A stretch of 6,304 nucleotides of DNA from Pseudomonadota bacterium. Its GTDB lineage: Bacteria > Pseudomonadota > Gammaproteobacteria > UBA6186 > Azoamicaceae. Shown here piece by piece: positions 1-6,212 of the stretch. The stretch lies in the NCBI GenBank assembly GCA_021848375.1, contig JAJZUR010000087.1, forward strand, positions 1-6,304, read 5' to 3'. Below the pieces are notes generated by a model. That model did not search any database and was not told where the DNA came from. It worked only from the letters and a program-made list of their open reading frames with translations. A program made the position numbers and the translations under genes. The stretch's first letter is position 1; the number at the start of each line of letters is the position of its first letter.

Positions 1-164
1 GCTGTGCGAATTGTTCTTGATTCGTTTTTTAAAAAATTTAAAAGCTGTGTTTTATCTTGATTAGTAATCTCACCCCTAAGTAGATCAGATAATTTAAATT
101 CTCGGATAATAGGGCGATTAGAATAATAATAATGATCATTTAGGTTGGGATCAAAAAATGGCAT
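1..164 (-). CDS. Unrecognised protein, N-terminal 54 residues (cut by left window edge)
   Basis: An open frame starts at the ATG complementary to 162-164 and runs without a stop to the window edge. It gives 54 residues, beginning MPFFDPNLNDHYYYSNRPII and ending LLNFLKNESRTIRTA. A good Shine-Dalgarno (GAGGAA, complement of 171-176) lies 6 nt before the start, which is the main support for a real gene. The N-terminus is polar and aromatic-rich (a run of three Tyr), with no signal peptide or membrane segment. From about residue 20 it becomes mixed charged and helix-like. I do not recognise the family and propose no function. It follows the phosphofructokinase gene on the same strand after a 66-bp gap with no convincing terminator, so read-through from that gene is possible. 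Confidence is limited by the short visible length. Confidence 0.6.
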   Translation of the reverse strand, partial: MPFFDPNLNDHYYYSNRPIIREFKLSDLLRGEITNQDKTQLLNFLKNESRTIRT

Positions 165-170
165 AAATAT

Positions 171-176
171 TTCCTC
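171..176 (-). promoter_or_regulatory. Ribosome binding site of the left partial gene
   Basis: GAGGAA on the minus strand lies 6 nt upstream of the ATG at 164. It fixes the start of the truncated left gene, which would otherwise rest on an open frame of only 54 codons. Confidence 0.6.
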
Positions 177-230
177 ATAAATAGATAATTAATATACTGG
201 CAAAAAAACAGAAATACGATATGTTTGACA

Positions 231-1472
231 TTATATGCGCCCCTTTGTTGCTCTGCGATTTAACAATTTAACATATTGGGGCAAGCCATTTTGATACGGC
301 GGATATGCTTCACCAGCAATAAGGGGTGCAATATATTCTCGACAGACATTGGTAATCCCATAACCATCTTCACGGATAAAGTGTTTGGGCATTTTGTTTT
401 CTTGATTGGCGACTTTGCTTAACGGAATGACATCGATATGCCATTGATAGGGTTCTTGTGAGTCGCGAACGATGATTGGCATGATGGCATTTTGTCCTTG
501 CAGCGCATATTCAACCGCAGCTTTTCCAAGGGCATAGGATTGTTCAAGATCCACACGTGAGGCAATATGCCGCGCAGAACGTTGCAGGTAATCAGCAACG
601 GCCCAATGATATTTTAAACCGAGTTTTTGTTTCACCATTTGCGCAAGTTGTGGAGCGACACCACCTAATTGCGAATGACCAAACGCATCAGTAAGGCCGC
701 TTTCCGCTAAAAATTTTCCAGACTGATCTCGAATGCCTTCTGAAGCAACAACGACACAGTAGCCTGCTTTTGCGACGGTTTCTTGTACGCGTTGGCAAAA
801 ATTGTCTTCATGGAAGGGGATTTCTGGAAATAAAATTAGATGTGGAGGATCATTTGGGGTTTTACCTACCAATCCAGCCGCTGCCGCAATCCAGCCAGCG
901 TGGCGTCCCATCACTTCAAAAATGAAGACTTTGGTGGAAGAACTTGCCATAGAGGCAACATCTAAACTCGCTTCGAGTGTTGAGATGGCCACATATTTCG
1001 CAACCGAGCCAAACCCAGGGCAGTTATCTGTAAATGGCAAGTCGTTATCGATGGTCTTTGGGATCCCAATACAAGTGAGGGAGTAATTCTGAAGTTTTGC
1101 AAATTCTGCAACCTTATGGACAGTATCTTGTGAATCACCGCCGCCATTATAAAAGAAATAGCGAATATCATAGGCGGCAAAAATGTTGAGCAATCGTTCA
1201 TATTCAGTGCGATTTTCTGCAATGCCCTTTAATTTATAGCGACAAGAACCAAAGGCGCCGCCTGGCGTATATTTTAGCGCAGCAATGGCTTCAGGTGTTT
1301 CAAAAGAAGTATCAATCAGATCCTCTTCCAGGATCCCTAATATGCCGTTATGGCCTGCAAAGACTTTTTGAATTTCTGTAGGATGCAGACGGGCAGTTTC
1401 AATTAGCCCGCATGCGGTGGCGTTAATAACAGCGGTCACGCCGCCCGATTGCGCATATAAAGCATTTGCCAT
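231..1472 (-). CDS. pfp: Pyrophosphate-dependent 6-phosphofructokinase (PPi–fructose-6-phosphate 1-phosphotransferase)
   Basis: This cytosolic enzyme interconverts fructose 6-phosphate + PPi and fructose 1,6-bisphosphate + phosphate. It is a reversible step that can serve glycolysis or gluconeogenesis. At 413 residues it is longer than the roughly 320-residue bacterial ATP enzymes and typical of single-subunit PPi enzymes. Visible motifs, in order: the N-terminal glycine loop QSGGVTAVINA (8-18); NGGGDS (109-114), with Asp113 where ATP enzymes have Gly; GIPKTIDND (136-144), with the probable catalytic base Asp142 and Lys139 where ATP enzymes have Gly; MGRHAGW (188-194), sugar-phosphate binding; SEG (244-246); and DYLQR (294-298). 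Asp plus Lys at the two specificity positions is the established PPi signature, so the donor call is strong though not assayed. The start is supported by AGGAA (complement of 1479-1483), 6 nt upstream. The gene is divergent from mpl, and its leader carries a strong hairpin at 1493-1518. Confidence 0.95.
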   Translation of the reverse strand: MANALYAQSGGVTAVINATACGLIETARLHPTEIQKVFAGHNGILGILEEDLIDTSFETPEAIAALKYTPGGAFGSCRYKLKGIAENRTEYERLLNIFAAYDIRYFFYNGGGDSQDTVHKVAEFAKLQNYSLTCIGIPKTIDNDLPFTDNCPGFGSVAKYVAISTLEASLDVASMASSSTKVFIFEVMGRHAGWIAAAAGLVGKTPNDPPHLILFPEIPFHEDNFCQRVQETVAKAGYCVVVASEGIRDQSGKFLAESGLTDAFGHSQLGGVAPQLAQMVKQKLGLKYHWAVADYLQRSARHIASRVDLEQSYALGKAAVEYALQGQNAIMPIIVRDSQEPYQWHIDVIPLSKVANQENKMPKHFIREDGYGITNVCREYIAPLIAGEAYPPYQNGLPQYVKLLNRRATKGRI

Positions 1473-1492
1473 CTTGTCTTCCTACCTTTCTG

Positions 1493-1518
1493 CCCCCGCG
1501 GCTTGCCATGGTTGGGGG
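1493..1518 (-). repeat. Imperfect GC-rich hairpin in the phosphofructokinase 5' leader
   Basis: On the plus strand CCGCGG (1496-1501) and CCATGG (1506-1511) face each other across the loop CTTG (1502-1505). They form a 6-bp stem in which one pair is mismatched and one is a G·T wobble. After a TT bulge (1512-1513), CCC (1493-1495) pairs with GGG (1514-1516). In the minus-strand transcript the structure ends 9 nt before the AGGAA ribosome binding site of the phosphofructokinase gene. It could be a small REP-type palindromic repeat, an mRNA-stabilising leader hairpin, or a regulatory element. There is no T-run after it on either strand, so it is not a normal intrinsic terminator. Confidence 0.5.
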
Positions 1519-1573
1519 TTCAGAATAAACTGAAGGTACTATTCTAGCGCAAAAAGACGCTTTCATACATTCT

Positions 1574-1581
1574 AAGGTGAG
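1574..1581 (+). promoter_or_regulatory. Ribosome binding site of mpl
   Basis: AAGGTGAG lies 5 nt before the ATG at 1587. It supports this start, which also matches the usual N-terminus of Mpl (MHIHILGICGTFMGG-like). I saw no strong sigma-70 promoter for mpl in 1473-1573. TATTCT at 1540-1545 could be a -10, but it lacks a good -35. Confidence 0.6.
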
Positions 1582-1586
1582 AAATT

Positions 1587-2963
1587 ATGCATACTCATAT
1601 TTTGGGGATCTGCGGTACATTTATGGGCGGCTTAGCCGTTTTAGCCTCAGAACTAAAGGATAAAGTGACCGGTTCGGATCAAAATGTCTATCCTCCCATG
1701 AGTACACAGTTAAATAACTTAGGGATCAAAATATTTCAAGGTTATGACGATATTTCGCAATTAAATCCCAAGCCCGATCTCGTTGTTGTGGGTAATGTGA
1801 TGTCACGAGGATCTCCTGTGATTGAGGCATTGCTCAACCAAAATCTACCGATGTTGTCGGGGCCTGAATGGCTTCTGCGTTACGTGCTTTCAAAGCGTCA
1901 TGTCATTGCAATTTCGGGGACCCATGGTAAGACGACGACGACCAGTATGGTGGCATGGATTTTAGAATGCGCTGGTTTAGATCCTGGCTTTTTAATTGGC
2001 GGGGTACCTAACGATTTTGGGATCTCTGCGCGTTTAGGAACTGGCACTCATTTTGTGGTAGAAGCGGATGAATACGACAGCGCGTTTTTTGATAAACGTT
2101 CTAAATTTGTTCATTATCGTCCCCGTACTTTAGTTATCAATAATATCGAATTTGATCACGCCGATATATTTCCCGATCTCAAAGCCATTCAACAGCAATT
2201 TCACCATTTGGTTCGCACGGTGCCTGGGGAAGGCTTAATCATTTACCCTAAAGTAGACAAAAATGTCGAAGCAGTTTTACAAAAGGGCTGTTGGACACCC
2301 ACGGTTTCGTTTGCTTTATCAAATGGCCAAAATGAAATCAATTCTGCCGAATGGATCGCCGCTAACGTCAATAAAGAAGGCAATGCTTTTGAAGTAATTT
2401 TTAAAGGCAATTCTTATGGCGTGTTGCGTTGGAATTTGCTGGGACAGCATAATATTCAGAATGCACTCGCATCGATTGCCGCGGCACAAACGGTAGGTGT
2501 TGATCCCAAGGTTGCAATAGAAGCGTTATCCCGTTTTCAAGGGGTTAAACGACGTATGGAATTAAAAGGAACCAAGCGCGGAATAGAGGTGTATGATGAT
2601 TTTGCACATCACCCAACCGCCATCAGTACCACGTTGGCAGGATTACGTTCCAAAGTGGGTAATAGCCGAATTATTGCGGTCTTAGATATTCGTTCTAACA
2701 CTATGAAAGCGGGCTACCATCAAGCAGAACTTGCCGAATCCGTTAATGCTGCAGATACGGTGTATTTTTATCAATCACCAGAGGTGGTTTGGGATGTTCA
2801 GAAAGTCTGGAAAGCATCCAATAAGCCAGGTGGGGTATATCAAGATATCCCACAGTTGTTAAATAAGCTAACAGAAATTGTTAGGAGCGGCGATCAAGTG
2901 CTTTTCATGAGCAACGGCGGGTTTGGTAATATTCAGCTGAATTTGTTAGAGAAATTATCGTGA
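1587..2963 (+). CDS. mpl: UDP-N-acetylmuramate:L-alanyl-gamma-D-glutamyl-meso-diaminopimelate ligase
   Basis: Mpl is a cytosolic ATP-dependent Mur ligase of peptidoglycan recycling. It joins the L-Ala-D-Glu-meso-DAP tripeptide recovered from old murein to UDP-MurNAc, bypassing MurC, MurD and MurE. The 458 residues match the full family length (E. coli about 457). The N-terminal UDP-binding domain starts with HILGICGTFMGGLA (4-17), whose GTFMGG distinguishes Mpl from MurC. The central ATPase domain has the P-loop GTHGKTTT (111-118), EADEYDSAFFDKRSKF (159-174) and NNIEFDHADIF (185-195). Next come LGQHNIQNALA (285-295), FQGVKRRMEL (317-326) and YDDFAHHPTAI (336-346). The C-terminal domain has RSNTMKAG (369-376) and a glycine-rich MSNGGFGNI (441-449). 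All expected motifs are present and the gene looks intact. It is monocistronic here: divergent from the phosphofructokinase gene and convergent with the DedA–PAP2 gene. Confidence 0.97.
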   Translation: MHTHILGICGTFMGGLAVLASELKDKVTGSDQNVYPPMSTQLNNLGIKIFQGYDDISQLNPKPDLVVVGNVMSRGSPVIEALLNQNLPMLSGPEWLLRYVLSKRHVIAISGTHGKTTTTSMVAWILECAGLDPGFLIGGVPNDFGISARLGTGTHFVVEADEYDSAFFDKRSKFVHYRPRTLVINNIEFDHADIFPDLKAIQQQFHHLVRTVPGEGLIIYPKVDKNVEAVLQKGCWTPTVSFALSNGQNEINSAEWIAANVNKEGNAFEVIFKGNSYGVLRWNLLGQHNIQNALASIAAAQTVGVDPKVAIEALSRFQGVKRRMELKGTKRGIEVYDDFAHHPTAISTTLAGLRSKVGNSRIIAVLDIRSNTMKAGYHQAELAESVNAADTVYFYQSPEVVWDVQKVWKASNKPGGVYQDIPQLLNKLTEIVRSGDQVLFMSNGGFGNIQLNLLEKLS

Positions 2964-2979
2964 TTACTTTCTTGACTGG

Positions 2980-2999
2980 ATTCCTGCTTTCGCAGGAAT
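2980..2999. repeat. dRS3-like palindromic repeat between convergent genes
   Basis: ATTCCTGC (2980-2987) and GCAGGAAT (2992-2999) form a perfect 8-bp stem with the loop TTTC. The flanks ACTGG and GAC fit the widespread short repeat of the type CTGGATTCC…GGAATGAC, whose Neisseria form is called dRS3 (ATTCCC-N8-GGGAAT). It lies 16 bp after the mpl stop and 7 bp after the stop of the convergent gene. It could act as a weak bidirectional terminator, but neither strand has a T-run after the stem, so I call it a repeat first. Confidence 0.7.
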
Positions 3000-3006
3000 G
3001 ACACGC

Positions 3007-5001
3007 TTAATTCGATTTTAACAACAAAACCTTATGATTATTGGCATTTTTAGCAGTGAACGTATGCATTTGCACGTTACCTTCGGCTTTTAGCCCCAAG
3101 GTGAGTTGTTTTAATATATCACCAATATAAGGATGTTCAAGATACAGGGTGACTAAAGGCAATGGATGAGCTGCTTCTTCTAAACGAAGCGTTCCTACCC
3201 ATAAGGAAAGATTGTTTTGAGTAAGATAGTCTGATTGCCAGAGCTGTAAAACCAAACGATCCTGTTGATTCAGCGCTTTTGTGACGGTAATCACGGGCAA
3301 TCGATCACGGTGGAATTTGGGTAAAACAGGAAATAGAATAGGTGAGGGATTACTGGCTAATAACATAACGCTGGTTTTAAAATTTAATTTGGGTGCTACT
3401 TTCCAGCCTGCATGCTCTAAAATATGTTGAATATTTTCTAAACTGCCTAGCCATTGTACATCAAACACTGTTGCTTGACGTTTAAATGCGCCAGTTCTGT
3501 AGAGTCCGTTGCTTGGGCCATGCCCTGTCCACCAGCTTTTTTCTTCTAGTGTTTGTATAGGCCATTGTCTTACTAATTCTTGTTGGAGGAGAGGATAAGA
3601 ATGCGCGCGATAAATACCAAACATAACGGCAATCGTGATAAGGCCGGGCAATAAAATGGCACGAATGGGGACGTGTCTTGATACCACGCGTCGAAAAACA
3701 AAGGTTCCTAAAGCAACAAACGCAGCGCCCAACGTTAGGCTGCCCATCACATCGGTAAACCAGTGCATACCTAAATAAATTCTAGACAATGAAATCAAAA
3801 TAATGATTGGGATAACGATGAACCAAGGGATCCAACGGTGTTTAGCGGAGAGAGAATGTTGAATAAAGGCAGCAGCAAGACCAAAAACTAATGTGCTGGA
3901 TAGGACATGCGCGCTTGGATATGCAAAGTGATCAAATACATATTTTAATCCTTCAGGTCTTGGGACCATAGTTTCATTTTTGGTAAAGAAACCAGCGATA
4001 AAGCCGACCGCAATGGTGAGTATCCATACGGTGGCGGTTCTATATCGCTTGCGCCAAAGTAGCCAGAGGCCAATGACAGCTGCAGAAGGCAATAATACTT
4101 CAGGATCACCAAAGCCTGTTAATAAACCGATAAGGGCAATTAATTTGTCAGAATAGAGCGCCCGGAACACTTGATATACGGATTCGTTCCAGCTCGCAAT
4201 TCCCTCGGAATTTAGAACGTCATAAGTTGTGAAGACAAAGGCCATCGTACTCAACAGGAAAAGGAGCGCTATCCCGAACTGATTAACCTCAGTGCCTTGT
4301 GCAGTTTTTAATATCCTTGACAACCAAGCAATTCGATTGAGGATTTGCCAAATAAAGTTGACGAGCGTATGAACAGTCGCCGCTATCCAAGCGCCTATCA
4401 GAAGTAGTGTTTCATAAAACAACCAGAATACCAACAATAGTAAGAGTACTAAAAGTCCGGCACGACTGGCGACCTCGGAGGAGAGATTACCGAGCGAAGC
4501 GCCAATCAGGATCCCAGGGAGGCTATATAAGGGCGCCCACGCGAACGCAGAAAGAATATTAAAGAATAGAAAACGTTTAGGTGGCATATCCATCATGCCC
4601 GCGATAACCGGGATCATGGGACGAACCGGGCCGACGAATCGACCAAACACAATACTTTTGCCGCCATGATGGCGGAAGAATGTTTCACCTCGCGCTAAAA
4701 GTTTGGGAAATTGGCGAAAGGGCCAAAAATCTCGTAAGTGTTCATGATAATGGTACCCAAGCCAATAACTAATGCCGTCTCCCGCGATGGCGCCGAGAAT
4801 TGCCCAGAACAGGGTTAGCCAAAAAGGTAAAACGCCGCTGCCCATCATGCCGCCGATGGCGGTCATTAATACCACCCCTGGAACAACCAACCCAACGATA
4901 GCGAGCGATTCAGAAAGTGAAATCAGGAATACGACAAAACCAGACCACATGGGATGCGCGCTGATCCAATCTAAGACTGGCTGAATAGATTCCTGAGTCA
5001 T
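3007..5001 (-). CDS. DedA – PAP2 phosphatase – LssY-C fusion membrane protein
   Basis: A 664-residue inner-membrane protein with three domains. (1) A DedA/SNARE-associated domain (about 10-210) with Glu31, the GDGISYWLGY motif (74-83) and FGRFVGPVRP (119-128). Proteins of this family translocate polyprenyl phosphates such as undecaprenyl phosphate. (2) A PAP2 acid-phosphatase domain (about 245-440) with all three motifs: K341-x6-R348-P349, PSAH (362-365, usual PSGH), and S406-R407-x5-H413-x3-D417. Catalytic residues would be His365, His413 and Asp417. (3) A soluble C-terminal region (about 470-664) resembling the LssY C-terminal domain first named in Legionella, of unknown biochemistry. I count about ten to twelve hydrophobic segments. 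The likely job is dephosphorylation and/or flipping of a lipid carrier or phospholipid; the substrate is inferred only. The start has a weak AAAAGAG site 8 nt upstream; Met18 is a less likely alternative. Confidence 0.92.
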   Translation of the reverse strand: MTQESIQPVLDWISAHPMWSGFVVFLISLSESLAIVGLVVPGVVLMTAIGGMMGSGVLPFWLTLFWAILGAIAGDGISYWLGYHYHEHLRDFWPFRQFPKLLARGETFFRHHGGKSIVFGRFVGPVRPMIPVIAGMMDMPPKRFLFFNILSAFAWAPLYSLPGILIGASLGNLSSEVASRAGLLVLLLLLVFWLFYETLLLIGAWIAATVHTLVNFIWQILNRIAWLSRILKTAQGTEVNQFGIALLFLLSTMAFVFTTYDVLNSEGIASWNESVYQVFRALYSDKLIALIGLLTGFGDPEVLLPSAAVIGLWLLWRKRYRTATVWILTIAVGFIAGFFTKNETMVPRPEGLKYVFDHFAYPSAHVLSSTLVFGLAAAFIQHSLSAKHRWIPWFIVIPIIILISLSRIYLGMHWFTDVMGSLTLGAAFVALGTFVFRRVVSRHVPIRAILLPGLITIAVMFGIYRAHSYPLLQQELVRQWPIQTLEEKSWWTGHGPSNGLYRTGAFKRQATVFDVQWLGSLENIQHILEHAGWKVAPKLNFKTSVMLLASNPSPILFPVLPKFHRDRLPVITVTKALNQQDRLVLQLWQSDYLTQNNLSLWVGTLRLEEAAHPLPLVTLYLEHPYIGDILKQLTLGLKAEGNVQMHTFTAKNANNHKVLLLKSN

Positions 5002-5076
5002 TACAAGAACTCTTTTAAATAAAATAGGAACATTATCAATAGTCTAGACGAAGGAAGCAGGTTATTTCAATAAATA

Positions 5077-5104
5077 ATTTTAGCCAATACCCAAAGGCAT
5101 ACAA
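5077..5104 (-). promoter_or_regulatory. Putative sigma-70 promoter for the DedA–PAP2 gene
   Basis: On the minus strand TTGTAT (complement of 5099-5104) is followed after 16 nt by TAAAAT (complement of 5077-5082, five of six consensus -10 bases). This implies transcription starting near 5070 and a leader of roughly 70 nt. The -35 box is poor and the region is AT-rich, so a chance match is quite possible. Confidence 0.35.
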
Positions 5105-5170
5105 TAATATGCAATCTTCAATAAACCCAGCGGTTGACCACGAGGGTGTGAAAATTTGATATCTGGTGTA

Positions 5171-5195
5171 GGGGCGGATCGCTTATATCCGCCCC
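5171..5195. repeat. REP-like GC-rich hairpin (GGGGCGGAT / ATCCGCCCC)
   Basis: GGGGCGGAT (5171-5179) and ATCCGCCCC (5187-5195) are a perfect 9-bp inverted repeat around the 7-nt spacer CGCTTAT. It lies 21 bp after the stop of the coiled-coil gene, between two genes on the same strand. The very GC-rich arms stand out from the AT-rich surroundings and resemble intergenic palindromic repeats scattered in many genomes. It may also stabilise the 3' end of the upstream transcript or slow transcription. There is no following T-run on the minus strand, so intrinsic termination is not clearly supported. Confidence 0.65.
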
Positions 5196-5216
5196 GATGC
5201 GTCTGATTCACCTATA

Positions 5217-5996
5217 TTAACTCTGTGTAGATGCTGGGGTTGTATTTTGAATGGGCTTATCTGCCGGCATTGCAACCGTAATTTTGAGATTTTTGCAGAC
5301 TTGTTCCAGCAACTTTTCTCCTTTGCGATGTGTTTCAAATAAGTGTGAGATAACGGGCACAATTTTATTGGCATCAAAAGATTCGCCATCCGTATTGGTT
5401 TGAAATTGTGCCGTTTCTTTGCAGAGCGCTTCTAGTCTTGTATTTAATTTATCATTAATTTTTCCGGCATCTTCTACTTCATCTGATAAGCATAGTTTAA
5501 GAATGTCTCCTTCCAAAACCGCTATGCGTTTGTTTGCTTTTAAGAGTTTTTCAGCAAATGCGGTGAGTAGTGTCTTACTTTCATCGAAGTTAGACTGAAT
5601 TTTGGCAATATTTGCCTTTGCTTCTTCCAATCCAGCAGGCGGTTGTCCACTAAATTCACCTTTGGTAAGGGGGGTTAGCAGTTTCTTTTCAAAATCCGTT
5701 AACGCTTTGTTGGTCTTCTTTTGAGTTGATTCCAGTTCATGATTGAGTTTTATTGCTTTGGTCTGCGCATCTGAAAACGCTTTGCTGATCTCGGTACTCT
5801 TTAAGGTAATTTCTTTTTTAACCACCTTTTCCAACTTATCAAGTGTGGGCACTATCAGGGTCATTTGTTCGTTCCATCCTTTCAGATCTTGAAGAACATT
5901 TTGTTTATTAAATTCACTTGCCAAGACCATACGGCAGGATATATCACTGACATTCCCTTTCTTAGGGCTGGTTTTGGTTGCCTTACTTGCTTTCAT
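5217..5996 (-). CDS. Unrecognised 259-residue helix-rich (coiled-coil) protein
   Basis: I do not recognise this family. The protein has a basic, Lys/Ser/Thr-rich N-terminus (MKASKATKTSPKKG), then mostly charged, heptad-like helical sequence from about 30 to 240. That part is rich in Lys, Glu, Leu and Ala, with likely coiled coils around 50-107 and 123-195. A loop LTPLTKGEFSGQPPAG (107-122) interrupts the helices. The tail after about 242 is Pro/Thr/Ser-rich and probably disordered (ending NTTPASTQS). There is no signal peptide or membrane segment, so it is probably cytosolic or exported without cleavage. The start at 5996 is chosen because GGAG (complement of 6004-6007) lies 7 nt upstream. 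The frame stays open 48 codons further to an ATG at 6140, but that stretch overlaps palindromic DNA and reads as non-coding. The next gene on the same strand begins 215 bp downstream. A secreted effector is conceivable in this lineage but nothing here shows it. Confidence 0.75.
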   Translation of the reverse strand: MKASKATKTSPKKGNVSDISCRMVLASEFNKQNVLQDLKGWNEQMTLIVPTLDKLEKVVKKEITLKSTEISKAFSDAQTKAIKLNHELESTQKKTNKALTDFEKKLLTPLTKGEFSGQPPAGLEEAKANIAKIQSNFDESKTLLTAFAEKLLKANKRIAVLEGDILKLCLSDEVEDAGKINDKLNTRLEALCKETAQFQTNTDGESFDANKIVPVISHLFETHRKGEKLLEQVCKNLKITVAMPADKPIQNTTPASTQS

Positions 5997-6003
5997 ATCA
6001 TTT

Positions 6004-6007
6004 CTCC
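6004..6007 (-). promoter_or_regulatory. Ribosome binding site deciding the start of the coiled-coil gene
   Basis: GGAG followed by AAATGAT and then ATG (5996) on the minus strand is a well-spaced site. No comparable site precedes the in-frame ATGs further upstream (6140 and the internal Met at 6092), so 5996 is preferred. Confidence 0.65.
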
Positions 6008-6023
6008 AACAGTTAATAAAGTT

Positions 6024-6052
6024 AAAAAAAAGCCTTCCTTGGCCAAAGAAAG
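6024..6052 (-). terminator. Terminator-like hairpin in the leader of the coiled-coil gene
   Basis: In the minus-strand RNA, complement 6045-6052 pairs with complement 6033-6040. This gives an 8-bp stem (two G·U pairs) closed by the loop GGCC. One C follows, then eight U (complement of 6024-6031). That is intrinsic-terminator geometry, but the stem is AU/GU-rich and weak. It sits upstream of the gene's ribosome binding site, so if active it would attenuate rather than end the gene. Confidence 0.4.
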
Positions 6053-6066
6053 GGTTTCTCCCTTTC
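6048..6066 (-). promoter_or_regulatory. Alternative (antiterminator-like) hairpin overlapping the terminator
   Basis: GAAAGGG (6048-6054) and CCCTTTC (6060-6066) form a perfect 7-bp stem with a 5-nt loop. Its 6048-6052 part is the same segment used by the terminator-like stem, so the two cannot form together. Just upstream in the minus transcript, CUCCC (complement of 6082-6086) can pair with GGGAG (complement of 6058-6062), which would in turn block this hairpin. The same stretch contains an imperfect 15-bp tandem repeat (6057-6071 and 6072-6086, 11 of 15 identical). It could therefore be a decayed repeat element rather than a regulator. Confidence 0.35.
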
Positions 6067-6212
6067 GACAGTTCCCCTTTCGGGAGTTTCATTAAACGTG
6101 GATGAGATACTTGAAACAATTCGATAGATATGCTCGGCAAAACATCGGATAAAGGGTATCGATCACAATATTTTATGGGTTCTATGAATATTTGAATGGG
6201 TGATTTATTATA

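Noticed and set aside
202..230. T-run (complement of 202-208) after the phosphofructokinase stop as an intrinsic terminator
   Set aside because: The only upstream stem (AAACAT/GTATTT) is a few A-T pairs with a mismatch, too weak to call.
802..1222. Open frames on both strands inside the phosphofructokinase gene
   Set aside because: They overlap a gene whose catalytic motifs are all present, and their translations show no family features.
4772..4984. Plus-strand open frame opposite the DedA domain
   Set aside because: A shadow of the membrane-protein coding sequence: Pro/Thr/Met-rich translation, no ribosome binding site.
5133..5161. Plus-strand promoter TTGACC-17-TGATAT
   Set aside because: The -10 matches only three of six consensus bases, and it would drive antisense transcription into the coiled-coil gene with no plus-strand gene there.
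5183..5389. Alternative minus-strand frame over the 3' end of the coiled-coil gene
   Set aside because: It overlaps a longer, better-supported gene and runs through the GC-rich hairpin.
5865..6095. Plus-strand open frame opposite the start of the coiled-coil gene
   Set aside because: It is antisense to the better-supported gene and its leader, and its translation looks like a shadow.
5997..6140. N-terminal extension of the coiled-coil protein by 48 residues to an ATG at 6140
   Set aside because: The stretch lies over palindromic, repeat-like DNA and its protein (Phe/Arg/Gly-rich) is unlike the rest of the gene. The good ribosome binding site is at the internal ATG (5996).
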